Below are positions 1 through 7,832 of a DNA stretch of 64,000 nt, piece by piece. Location of the stretch: NCBI GenBank assembly GCA_964454005.1, contig CAYVQE010000009.1:25097-89096 (forward strand), written 5' to 3'. The translations under genes and the position numbers were made by a program. Under the pieces are notes generated by a model. The model worked only from the letters and a program-made list of their open reading frames with translations. It was not told the origin of the DNA and did no database searches. Positions within the stretch are counted from its first letter, which is position 1, and every line of letters begins with the position of its first letter. Source of the DNA: CAYVQE01 sp964454005 (GTDB lineage: Bacteria; Myxococcota; B64-G9).

Positions 1-219
1 GCCGGCTCGCTGAAGAGCTACCTGGAGGCGGCCGACTTCTCCCTGAGCGCCCTGGCCGGGCTGGAGTGGTGTGTGGACAGCGAGTGGGCGCTGACGTTCG
101 AGCTGCGCTACATCTGGGCCAACGGCACGCTGGGGCCGCTGGATGGCCAGCTGGCCGGGCTCGGCGCCCACATCGGCTTCGTCTACCGCCTGGCCGCAGT
201 GGATGTCGACTCGCCCTGA
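1..219 (+). CDS. C-terminal fragment of a probable outer-membrane beta-barrel protein
   Basis: Frame 1 is open from the window edge to a TGA at 217-219, giving 72 residues; the start lies outside the window. The fragment alternates hydrophobic and polar residues with aromatic belts (ALTFELRYIWANG, LGAHIGFVYRLAAVDV), as in the last strands of an outer-membrane barrel. The polypeptide does not end in the usual terminal Phe/Tyr but runs on for a short DVDSP tail. The next gene begins 15 bp downstream on the same strand, so the two are probably cotranscribed. Barrel identity is inferred from strand periodicity only; a periplasmic beta-rich protein is the alternative. Confidence 0.5.
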   Translation, partial: AGSLKSYLEAADFSLSALAGLEWCVDSEWALTFELRYIWANGTLGPLDGQLAGLGAHIGFVYRLAAVDVDSP

Positions 220-234
220 GGTGCCGGGCCGCCC

Positions 235-1704
235 ATGACCGCGCCATCGCCCAAGCCGAAGTCGGGCCACCCGCGGCGGCGCTGGTGGCTGGCGCTGCGG
301 CTGAGCGCCGGCCTGGCGCTGCTGCTGGTCGCCGGGTTCGCGGTCGGCCTGCGCGGCCAGCGGCTCGCCCCGCAGCGGACACCCCGGCTGTTGGCGGAGC
401 CGGAGCTGATGGCCGATCGGCAGTCCGCCTTCCGGCTGGTGGCCCGTACTTCCCGGCAGACGGCCCCGCACGCCGTGGAGCTGACGATCGAGCGCGAGCG
501 CCGGCGGGCGGTGATCGCCCGCCGCGAGGGGCGGCAGCGAAGCCTGTCGCTGCAAGGACGGTTGCCGGATTGGTCCCCGGGGCCGGCCCGCCTGCGGGCG
601 CGGGTCGAGACCGCGGCCGGCATCGCCCGGCTGGAGGCGGCGGTGCAGCTGACCGCCGCGCCGGACGCCCCGCGGGCGGCCAAGGCGCGGCGGCTGCGGC
701 TGCTGCCGCCGTCGGCCGCCTGGCGCGCCCCGCCCGCCTGGCGGGTGACGGCCGACCGGCCCGGCGCCCCGGCGGCGGTGCGCCTGCTGGTGCTGCCGCT
801 GGGCGGGTGGTTGACGCCCAGCGGGGCCAGCCGGGTGCTGATCCGGGTGGCCGACGCCAGCGGCCGGCCGCTGGCGGCCGGATTGCGGGTCGCCGGCCGA
901 CCGGCCGGACGCACCGGGCAGGACGGCTGCGCCGTGGTGCAGTTGGGGCCGCGGGCGGCGGCGGAGCCGGTCGCGTTGCGGCTGCGCACCGCAGCGGCCA
1001 GCGTCAGCGGGCCGCTGGCGCTGCGCGCCGACCGCTCCCCGGTAAATCTGGAGGCCCGGCCGCTGTTGGCGGCCGCGGGCGGCACGGTGGAGCTGCAGCT
1101 GCACAACGGCCCGGCCGCGGACTGGGTGCACTGGGACGCCTGGTGGCAGGGCGGCTGGTGTGCCGCCGGTCAGGTGAAGCTCGAGCGGGGGCGGGCCTCG
1201 GTGGTGGTGCGGGTGCCGGAGGGCATCGCCGGGCCGCTGCTGTTTCGGGCCGGCCTCGATCCGCAGGCCCGCGAGCCGCTGGCCATGCGGCGGGCGGCGG
1301 TCTACGTGGCCGCTGCCGAGCCGCCTTCGGTCTCGGCCGCCCTGATGGGCATGACCCGGCTCAGCGCCGATGGCGCCTTCTGGGCCGAGGCGCGGGGGCT
1401 GTTGCGCAGCGGACGCTCCGGCCTGGTCGGGTTGCTGAGCCGGGTGGCCGAGCCGGCCCGACCCCTGCCGCGGTTGGCGGTCACCCGGACCGCTGCGACC
1501 GGTGGCGAGGCGCCGGGCTCGGGTTCGGCCTACGGCCGTTTCGCGCTGTGGTTGACCGGTTCGAGTTCGGCCCTGCTGTGGCTGGTGTGGGCCTGGTTGC
1601 TGTGGGGCGCGGCCGGTCGCCGTTGGCCGCGGGTGGCGGTGCTGGCCGTTTTGGCCGGCGCGCTGGCGGCGGCCTGGATCGGGCTGTGGCTCAGGGTGGG
1701 CTGA
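235..1704 (+). CDS. Membrane-anchored protein of unknown function with Ig/macroglobulin-like region
   Basis: 489 residues. A basic N-terminus (PKSGHPRRRWW) precedes one transmembrane helix at about 17-40. A long beta-rich extracytoplasmic region follows, including an MG2/carboxypeptidase-regulatory-like segment around 205-240 (VADASGRPLAAGLRVAGR). Two more hydrophobic helices lie near 440-462 and 467-487. The start ATG at 235 has TGAGGTG about 12 bp upstream and sits 15 bp after the upstream stop, suggesting an operon with the barrel fragment. The 3' end overlaps the convergent gene by 14 bp. No catalytic motif is visible and the family was not recognised. The high-GC codon pattern matches its neighbours. 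Confidence 0.7.
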   Translation: MTAPSPKPKSGHPRRRWWLALRLSAGLALLLVAGFAVGLRGQRLAPQRTPRLLAEPELMADRQSAFRLVARTSRQTAPHAVELTIERERRRAVIARREGRQRSLSLQGRLPDWSPGPARLRARVETAAGIARLEAAVQLTAAPDAPRAAKARRLRLLPPSAAWRAPPAWRVTADRPGAPAAVRLLVLPLGGWLTPSGASRVLIRVADASGRPLAAGLRVAGRPAGRTGQDGCAVVQLGPRAAAEPVALRLRTAAASVSGPLALRADRSPVNLEARPLLAAAGGTVELQLHNGPAADWVHWDAWWQGGWCAAGQVKLERGRASVVVRVPEGIAGPLLFRAGLDPQAREPLAMRRAAVYVAAAEPPSVSAALMGMTRLSADGAFWAEARGLLRSGRSGLVGLLSRVAEPARPLPRLAVTRTAATGGEAPGSGSAYGRFALWLTGSSSALLWLVWAWLLWGAAGRRWPRVAVLAVLAGALAAAWIGLWLRVG

Positions 1705-2137
1705 ACAGGCAGACGCGCGGCCTGTCTTCGCCGCCGGCCGGATCGAGCAAGGCGCAGCGCATGGCGTCAGCGCATCGCTCACCGCACTCTTCCGCGGTCG
1801 GATCGCAATCCGGCTCGGGCCCGCAGGCGATGACCTCACGGCAATCGAGCACGTCGTCGCAGGCGCGCCGGCAGGTGCCACCCGCCGCGGGCGCTTCCCC
1901 GTCTTCGGCGATGCACAGCGAACCGGCCGGACAGCTCTCGGGCAGCTCGGCATCGCAACCGCGCAGCGTGCAGCTGCCGCCGGGAATGGTGTGGTCGCAG
2001 GCCAGCGCCCGGCCGTCGGTCGTGCCGCAGTGGGCGTCGGTCTGGCAGGGCGCACCGATGCGGCTGGGTACATCGCCGCAACCGGCGGGCGCAGCGGCCA
2101 GCCACAATAGCCAGAGGGCCTTTGGAATCCGGTGCAT
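1691..2137 (-). CDS. Small Cys-rich lipoprotein
   Basis: 148 residues. The N-terminus MHRIPKALWLLWLAAAPAGC is a lipoprotein signal with an A-G-C box. The mature part has many paired cysteines (APCQTDAHCGTT, SCTLRGCDAELPESCPAG), resembling the short Cys-rich modules common in myxobacterial surface lipoproteins. It probably acts at the cell surface; no function can be named. The open frame continues far upstream antisense to the next gene, but that is a shadow. I place the start at ATG 2137 because a strong promoter (2144-2172) ends six bases before it, which makes this a likely leaderless message with no ribosome-binding site. Its 3' end overlaps the convergent upstream gene. Confidence 0.7.
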   Translation of the reverse strand: MHRIPKALWLLWLAAAPAGCGDVPSRIGAPCQTDAHCGTTDGRALACDHTIPGGSCTLRGCDAELPESCPAGSLCIAEDGEAPAAGGTCRRACDDVLDCREVIACGPEPDCDPTAEECGERCADAMRCALLDPAGGEDRPRVCLFSPP

Positions 2138-2143
2138 GCGTAC

Positions 2144-2172
2144 AAGATAGCCGGCGGCCCGGCAACGGTCAA
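2144..2172 (-). promoter_or_regulatory. Sigma70-type promoter, predicted leaderless start
   Basis: On the minus strand TTGACC (2172-2167), a 17-bp spacer and TATCTT (2149-2144) form a good -35/-10 pair. The ATG of the Cys-rich lipoprotein lies at 2137-2135, so the expected transcription start falls on or next to the A of the start codon. Confidence 0.6.
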
Positions 2173-2197
2173 GCCGGCCGGCGCCCGGGCGGCCGGC

Positions 2198-2226
2198 TTG
2201 TCGCTGGATCGGGCCGGCGGTAGACT
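2198..2226 (+). promoter_or_regulatory. Sigma70-type promoter for the FG-GAP lipoprotein
   Basis: TTGTCG (2198-2203), 17-bp spacer, TAGACT (2221-2226). It would give a leader of about 70 nt before ATG 2303. It lies back-to-back with the minus-strand promoter at 2144-2172. Confidence 0.5.
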
Positions 2227-2302
2227 GGAGTGGCAGAGTCGAATGGAGCCGGAGCGGCAGATGGCGATGCGGCCGCCGCGGACGGCGGCGAAGGGAGCGG
2301 AC

Positions 2303-4801
2303 ATGCGCACGGCGATGCTGCGGGCGGGCGCGACCTTGATCGTGGCTCTGGGGTTGGGCTGGGCGGCGTGTAGCGACAGCAGCGGTCCGGGCGACGGGGG
2401 GCCGGGCGACGGCGGGGGCGACGGCGGCGACGGGGTCATCGAGTGCGACAGCGATGCGGATTGCCCCGGTGACATGCAGTGTGCGGCCGGCCGTTGCGTC
2501 GAGTGCCGGTCGGACATCGATTGCCCCCAGGGCCAGGAATGCCTGCGCGGCGAGTGCGTGGAAGGCTGTGCGGAGCAGGAGCGCTGCGAGCGCGGCGGAG
2601 ACTGCTGTCCGGGCGACTGGGAATGCGTCGGCACCACCTGCCGGCCGCCGTGTGCCGGCGAGCGCTGCGGGGTGTTCGACGAGCTGTGCTGCGCGCCCGA
2701 CGAGGTCTGCGAGCTGGGCCGCTGCTTGACCGATTGCCAGGACCGGGCCCGCTGCGGAGAGCAGCTCGACGTCTGCTGCGCCGCCGGCGAGATGTGCTAC
2801 GGCTTCAGCTGCGTGGAGCCGGCCGGCGCCTGCGCTCACCAGGGCGACTGCCCGGAGGGCTATATCTGCGAGCCGGACCTGGGGGTGTGCATCCCCGAGG
2901 CGGTGGTGGGCGATTGCCTGTACCACCCGCCGGTGGGCCAGTTCAACCCGACCATCGAGTGCCGCTGGACGCCGCCGGCCGGCGGGCCGACGCCGGAGCG
3001 CAACGACGTGGTGATGGCGCCGGTGGTGGGCAACCTGAGCGACGACGACGGCGACGGGCGGACCAACACCTTCGACACGCCGGACGTGGTGTTCATCGCC
3101 TACGACTTCGAGGGCGACGGCTGCTGCAATCGAGACGGCACGCTGCACATCGTATCGGGCCGCTGCGAGCCGGACGGCAGCATGCGCACGCTGTACTCCA
3201 ACGCCGAGCTGGGCTTGGACAACTCGGGCGGGCTGGCGTTGGGGGATCTGGACGGCGACGGGGTGGCCGAGATCGTGGCCATGCTGAACAACGGCCGCAA
3301 CCCGCAGGGCACGGTGGCGCTGAAGCGGGTGGCGGACGACGGGACGCAGTGGGCGGTGCTGTGGACCAACCCGGACGTGCCGGGCTGGGATGTGCACACG
3401 CGCGGCGCGACGCAGCCGTCGCTGGCGGATCTGGACGGCGACGGGCGGCCCGAGGTGGTGGTGGGCAACGCGGTGTTGGCGCCGGACGACGGGCGGCTGC
3501 TGTGGGACGGGGTGGTGACCAGCGGCGGAGCCGGGGGAGTGGGCAACAACGCGTTTTTGGGGCCGGTGTCGACGGTGGCCGACGTGGACCTGGACGGCGA
3601 GCCGGAGGTGCTGGCGGGCAACACGTGCTACAAGCCGAACGGCGAGGTGGAGTGGACGTATACGTATACGACGAGCAACTCGCCGTGCGGCGGGCAGCTG
3701 CCGTGCGACGGGTACACGGCGGTGGGCGACTTCGACGACGACGACGAGGGCGAGGTGGTGATCGTGCGCCGGGGCGAGGTGTTCGTGCTGGAGCACGACG
3801 GGCAGCTGAAGCAGCGGGTGGCGATCCCGACCGACGACTGCGCCAACAACGAGAGCGGGCCGCCGACGGTGGCGGACTTCGATGGCGACGGGCGGCCGGA
3901 GATCGGCACGGCGGCGGCGGATTTCTACGTGGTGGTGGATCTGGACTGTCTGGCCGAGCCGCTGCCGGATGGCTGCCTGGAGCCCGGGGTGTTGTGGGCG
4001 GTGGCGAACAACGACTGCTCGTCGCGGGTGACGGCGTCGAGCGTGTTCGACTTCGACGGCGACGGGCGGGCGGAGGTGGTGTACGCGGACGAGACGAACT
4101 TCCGGATCTTCGACGGCACGACGGGGCAGGTGCTGTTCGACGACGCCAGCCACGGCAGCCACACGCGGTTGGAGATGGCGGTGATCGCGGACGTGGACAA
4201 CGACGGCAACGCTGAGGTGGTGATCGCGGAGAACGCGTCGCGCGACGGCACGCCGGGGGTGGAGATCTGGGGCGACGCGGACGACAACTGGGTGTACACG
4301 CGGCGGATCTGGAACCAGCACAGCTACCACGTCAGCAACGTCAGCGAGACGGGGCAGGTGCCGGCGTACGAGGAGCCGAACTGGCTGGATGACTACCTGA
4401 ACAACTTCCGCCAGAACGTCCAGGGCGAGGGCCTGTTCTACGCCCCCGACCTGGTCATCGTCCACTTGAACGTGGTCTGCGAACTCGATCAGCGGATCTA
4501 TATCGTGTTCGATCTGATGAACCAGGGAAGCCGGATGGTCTCGGCCGGCACCCCGGTGGCCATCTACGCCGACGGTGCGGCCATCGAGACGGTGGAGACC
4601 ACCAGCGCCCTGCTGCCCGGCCAGCTGGAGCATTTCGAGCGGGTCTGGGAGCTGCCCGCGGACCTGCGCGATCGGCCCTTCGAACTCGAGGTGGTGGCCG
4701 ACGATCGGGGCGACGGCCGGGGCGAGCACAACGAGTGCGAGGACGGCGGCGAGGACAACAACACCGCTTCCCGCCAGATGCAGTGCGGTGGGGTGGATTG
4801 A
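2303..4801 (+). CDS. Cys-rich FG-GAP/VCBS-repeat surface lipoprotein
   Basis: 832 residues. Start ATG 2303 follows AAGGGAGCGG at good distance; the frame is open further upstream but that part overlaps the promoter. A signal sequence ends at GLGWAAC (atypical Trp at -3 of the lipobox), then a Gly/Asp linker. Residues ~45-200 carry repeated Cys motifs of the type DxDCPxxxxCxxxxC. From ~290 to 650 there are at least seven FG-GAP/VCBS calcium-binding repeats (DLDGDGVAE, DLDGDGRPE, DVDLDGEPE, DFDGDGRPE, DFDGDGRAE, DVDNDGNAE). The C-terminal ~110 residues resemble a CARDB-type beta sandwich. FG-GAP repeats usually form a beta-propeller for adhesion or carbohydrate binding. A surface adhesin role is inference. 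Confidence 0.8.
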   Translation: MRTAMLRAGATLIVALGLGWAACSDSSGPGDGGPGDGGGDGGDGVIECDSDADCPGDMQCAAGRCVECRSDIDCPQGQECLRGECVEGCAEQERCERGGDCCPGDWECVGTTCRPPCAGERCGVFDELCCAPDEVCELGRCLTDCQDRARCGEQLDVCCAAGEMCYGFSCVEPAGACAHQGDCPEGYICEPDLGVCIPEAVVGDCLYHPPVGQFNPTIECRWTPPAGGPTPERNDVVMAPVVGNLSDDDGDGRTNTFDTPDVVFIAYDFEGDGCCNRDGTLHIVSGRCEPDGSMRTLYSNAELGLDNSGGLALGDLDGDGVAEIVAMLNNGRNPQGTVALKRVADDGTQWAVLWTNPDVPGWDVHTRGATQPSLADLDGDGRPEVVVGNAVLAPDDGRLLWDGVVTSGGAGGVGNNAFLGPVSTVADVDLDGEPEVLAGNTCYKPNGEVEWTYTYTTSNSPCGGQLPCDGYTAVGDFDDDDEGEVVIVRRGEVFVLEHDGQLKQRVAIPTDDCANNESGPPTVADFDGDGRPEIGTAAADFYVVVDLDCLAEPLPDGCLEPGVLWAVANNDCSSRVTASSVFDFDGDGRAEVVYADETNFRIFDGTTGQVLFDDASHGSHTRLEMAVIADVDNDGNAEVVIAENASRDGTPGVEIWGDADDNWVYTRRIWNQHSYHVSNVSETGQVPAYEEPNWLDDYLNNFRQNVQGEGLFYAPDLVIVHLNVVCELDQRIYIVFDLMNQGSRMVSAGTPVAIYADGAAIETVETTSALLPGQLEHFERVWELPADLRDRPFELEVVADDRGDGRGEHNECEDGGEDNNTASRQMQCGGVD

Positions 4802-4845
4802 TCGGGCCCGCGTTCTGCCGCCCGCTGGGCGGGGGCGGCGAAATC

Positions 4846-5112
4846 AATGGGTCGGAAGCGCCCGGGCCGGCGGTTTGCGCCGGAGACGCGGATTGCCCGG
4901 AGGGCTACAGCTGCGACCGGGGTCTTTGCCAACAGCGCTGCAGCAGCAGCGCGGATTGCGCCGACGATGAACGCTGCCTGGATGGCGTTTGTTTGACCGG
5001 GTGCAGCGATGACGCGCTGCGACCCACCGGGTTGATGGCCCGATGTCGTTCCACCTCGATCGCTGATCTCCATGTCGCCCCGTCGGTCCGCTGGCCGCCC
5101 GCCACGATTTGA
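4846..5112 (+). pseudogene. Remnant of a Cys-rich lipoprotein module
   Basis: In a frame different from the preceding gene, about 50 codons (about 4870-5020) encode AVCAGDADCPEGYSCDRGLC and CSSSADCADDERCLDGVCL. This is the same DxDCPxGxxCxxGxC repeat as in the 2303-4801 lipoprotein. There is no start codon with a ribosome-binding site, no signal sequence, and the frame then loses its Cys pattern and stops at 5110-5112, inside the next promoter. It reads as a leftover of a duplicated or rearranged paralogue. A spurious open frame is the alternative, but the Cys spacing is too regular to dismiss. Confidence 0.5.
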
Positions 5113-5137
5113 CCCCGGGATGGCGGGGGCATAGACT
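5109..5137 (+). promoter_or_regulatory. Sigma70-type promoter of the DUF58/VWA operon
   Basis: TTGACC (5109-5114), 17-bp spacer, TAGACT (5132-5137). Predicted start near 5144, about 40 nt before the first gene of the operon. Confidence 0.65.
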
Positions 5138-5182
5138 CGGCGCTGGGGTCGATTTCGGGGTCGCGATGGGAGACCCGAGCGG

Positions 5183-6922
5183 TTGGACAGCGAGCTGCTG
5201 CAGATCATCCGTCGCTCCCGGCGGCGGGTGCTGGTGGGTCGGCTGGCCGGCTGGCTGGCCGACGCAGTCGTCCTGAGCCTGTTGACCACGATGGCCTTCG
5301 GCACCTGGGCTGCCGCAGTCGGGCTGGGCGGCGGGGCCTGGATCGGCTACTGGATCGGGCTCGGGTCGGTGCTGGGCGGGTTGCTGTTCGCCCAGCTGCT
5401 GCGCGGCACGTCGCTGGAAGCGATTGCGGTGCGGCTCGATCGCGAGCTGGGCTTTCGCGATCGGGTCTCGAGCGCGCTGGCCTTTTCGCGCCACCCGGAG
5501 CCCTCCGGTTTCATGCGGGCCCACGCGGCCGAGACCGCCCGCTTTCTACAGGCCAATGCCAGGCGGGTGGTGGCCGTGCCCTGGCCTGGCCGCGGCCGGG
5601 CCTTCGCCCTGTTCGTGCTGGTGGCATTGGCCTCGCTGCTGCCCCACGCCGACCGCTCCCGGATCGAGAGGCGCGATCGGCAGGTGCGCGTCGAGCAGCG
5701 GCGGCACGCCGGACAGGCGTTGATCCGCGAGATGGGCGAGCTGCGGCGCGAGGCCGAGATGGCCGGGCTGACCCGCCTGAGCGATGTCATCGCCGACGCC
5801 GAACGGGCGGTGGCCGCCGACGTGGAACTGCTGACCCCCGAGGATCTGGAGCCACCGCCCCAGCCCGAGCGCAAGTCCGGCTCGGACAAGCCGGTGGGCA
5901 AGACCGGCGCCGCCGATGACGCCGAAGCCCGCCGCCGCGATCCGGCAGCGGTGACCGGCGGCGCCGCCGGCGAGGGCCCCCGGTTGAGCAACGTGGCCAG
6001 CTATCAGCCGGTGGGCAAGTTCGACTCCTACCCGGCCCAGGCGTACACCGAGGTGTTCGCCGAGCTGGACGAGGCCATCATCGGCGACCAGACGCTGACC
6101 GCGACCGAGCTGCAACAGCTGGCCGATCACGTGGACGACACGTCCGGCCACATCAGCAACTTCGGCTATTTTCTCGACGGCGACGCGACCGGGATGCCCG
6201 ACAGCGGCCACGGCCCGCAGCAGGGCAGCTTGCCGCCGGAGGAGCAGCTCGACAACCCCTTCGAGTCGCAGCTGGCCCCGTTGCAGTACAAAGCCTTTTC
6301 CGAGTTTTTGAAACGCTATGCCGCCCACCTGGGCGAAAAGGCCATGGGCCAGGCTCACTTCGAGCGCAGCCAGTTGGAGGGGCCGAGTTCCGGCGAGGTG
6401 GTCGACGTGTCGGCACCGCCGCCCGAGGACGCCGAGTTCGCAGTGCACGGCGTGGACGACGCCCCCAGCGGCGCACCGCTGACCGGAACGCCCGAGCAGA
6501 TGGCCCAGGTGGCCGCTCAGGCCCAGGCCCAGGGCGAGGTCAGCGGCCAGGACCCTTCGGCCAGCAGTGTCAAGGTGCGCGGCGGTGGCACCCAGCCGGG
6601 TGGCCAGGGCGCAGGGGTCGGCGGGGCCGGCAGCGGGCGGCAGGCTGCGCCCAAGGTGCTGCCGCGGGCCGCCGGCGGCGAGTACCTGCCCCTGGAGGGC
6701 AAGCTGAGCGACGGCGAATCGGTCATCCGCCTGATCGAGGCCAAGGGCGGCCGGCGGGGCACCGCCCGGGCCGTTGCCGGCGGCGAGGCCCTGAGCTACC
6801 GCGATTTGTTCATCGAGTACGCCCGGGGGGCCGAGGCCGAGATCAACGGCGAGCAGATCCCGCTGCACATACGCGACTACATCCGCGAATACCTGCGCTC
6901 CATCCGTCCGGGGGCCGATTGA
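5183..6922 (+). CDS. Membrane protein, first gene of a DUF58/BatA-like operon
   Basis: 579 residues. The start is TTG 5183, with GGGAGA about 9 bp upstream; an ATG at 5166 is in another frame. N-terminal hydrophobic helices lie at ~20-40 and ~45-72 and a third at ~137-152. They are separated by a segment LDRELGFRDRVSSALAF typical of uncharacterised membrane proteins next to DUF58/VWA genes. The rest is hydrophilic, with Gly/Gln-rich stretches (~420-490), and ends in an amphipathic segment. The stop overlaps the DUF58 start region, implying translational coupling. The family role is unknown. By context it belongs to a MoxR/VWA-type chaperone or cell-envelope system, which is inference. Confidence 0.75.
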   Translation: MDSELLQIIRRSRRRVLVGRLAGWLADAVVLSLLTTMAFGTWAAAVGLGGGAWIGYWIGLGSVLGGLLFAQLLRGTSLEAIAVRLDRELGFRDRVSSALAFSRHPEPSGFMRAHAAETARFLQANARRVVAVPWPGRGRAFALFVLVALASLLPHADRSRIERRDRQVRVEQRRHAGQALIREMGELRREAEMAGLTRLSDVIADAERAVAADVELLTPEDLEPPPQPERKSGSDKPVGKTGAADDAEARRRDPAAVTGGAAGEGPRLSNVASYQPVGKFDSYPAQAYTEVFAELDEAIIGDQTLTATELQQLADHVDDTSGHISNFGYFLDGDATGMPDSGHGPQQGSLPPEEQLDNPFESQLAPLQYKAFSEFLKRYAAHLGEKAMGQAHFERSQLEGPSSGEVVDVSAPPPEDAEFAVHGVDDAPSGAPLTGTPEQMAQVAAQAQAQGEVSGQDPSASSVKVRGGGTQPGGQGAGVGGAGSGRQAAPKVLPRAAGGEYLPLEGKLSDGESVIRLIEAKGGRRGTARAVAGGEALSYRDLFIEYARGAEAEINGEQIPLHIRDYIREYLRSIRPGAD

Positions 6923-6924
6923 GC

Positions 6925-7818
6925 ATGCCCGGTCCCGACCTGCGCGCGCCCTTCGACGCCGACTTCCTGGCCCGCTTGGAGCAGCTCCACCTGAGCGCCC
7001 GGCGCATCTTCTCGGGTCGCGCCAACGCCAAGCACATCTCGCGCAAGCTGGGCACCGGCACCGAGTTCGCCGACCACCGGGCCTATGCCCCGGGCGACGA
7101 CCTGCGCCTGCTCGACTGGAACGTCTACGCCCGCACCGACCGGCTGGCCACCAAGCTGTTCCACCAGGAGGAAGACCGCAACCTGTTCTTCCTGGTCGAC
7201 GTCAGCGCCTCGATGGCGGTCGAGCCGGCCAAGTTCGACTACGTCCGGCGGCTCGCCGCGGCGGTGGCCTACATCGGCCTGTACGACATGGATCGGGTCT
7301 ACCTGATGGGCTTCGCCGGCGGCATCACCGCCGCCCGGCCGGTGCTGCGGGGCCGGCGGGCGGTGTTCGACGCCATGCATTTCTTGGCCGGCCTGCAGGC
7401 CGCCGGTCCCACCGACTTCCGCGCCACCAGCAGCGACTTCATCTCGCGCCACGGCGGTGCCGAGGGCCTGGTGTTGGTGTTCTCGGATTTCATGGATCCG
7501 GACGGGGTGGTACCGGCGATCGACCGGCTGTTCGCCCACGGGTTCGAAGTGCTGGCGTTGCAGGTGGTCACCCCGGCCGAACTCGATCCGCGGCTGTTGG
7601 GCGAGTGGCGTCTGGTCAACCCCGAGGGGGGCCGGCCCTACACCGTCCACCTGACCCGCCGCACGCTGACCCGGTACCGCCGCGCCATGCGCGAGCACGG
7701 TGACCGGTTGCGCCGCCACCTGGCCGCCCGGCGCGGCGGCTACGTGCGGGCCACCACCGCCACCGCGCTCGAGGATATGGTCCTCAAGGAGCTGCGGGCG
7801 GGTCATCTGCTGGCCTGA
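6925..7818 (+). CDS. DUF58 domain protein (VWA-like)
   Basis: 297 residues from ATG 6925; a TTG at 6919 overlapping the previous stop is possible, but GGGGG spacing favours the ATG. It shows the DUF58 signature GTGTEFADHRAYAPGDDLRLLDWNVYART in pieces: FADHRAYAPGDDLR then LDWNVYARTDRLATKLF. A degenerate MIDAS-like DVSASMAV follows at ~100-107. DUF58 proteins are soluble partners of MoxR AAA+ ATPases and Bat-type VWA membrane proteins. It is cotranscribed with the 579-aa membrane protein and the BatA-like protein (14-bp gap). No MoxR ATPase gene is present in this operon. Confidence 0.88.
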   Translation: MPGPDLRAPFDADFLARLEQLHLSARRIFSGRANAKHISRKLGTGTEFADHRAYAPGDDLRLLDWNVYARTDRLATKLFHQEEDRNLFFLVDVSASMAVEPAKFDYVRRLAAAVAYIGLYDMDRVYLMGFAGGITAARPVLRGRRAVFDAMHFLAGLQAAGPTDFRATSSDFISRHGGAEGLVLVFSDFMDPDGVVPAIDRLFAHGFEVLALQVVTPAELDPRLLGEWRLVNPEGGRPYTVHLTRRTLTRYRRAMREHGDRLRRHLAARRGGYVRATTATALEDMVLKELRAGHLLA

Positions 7819-7832
7819 GGGGAGCGGCGGCT

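Noticed and set aside
1691..4729. A single long minus-strand protein of 1012 residues
   Set aside because: Only the last 148 codons have a signal sequence, Cys pattern and promoter. The rest is antisense to the FG-GAP lipoprotein.
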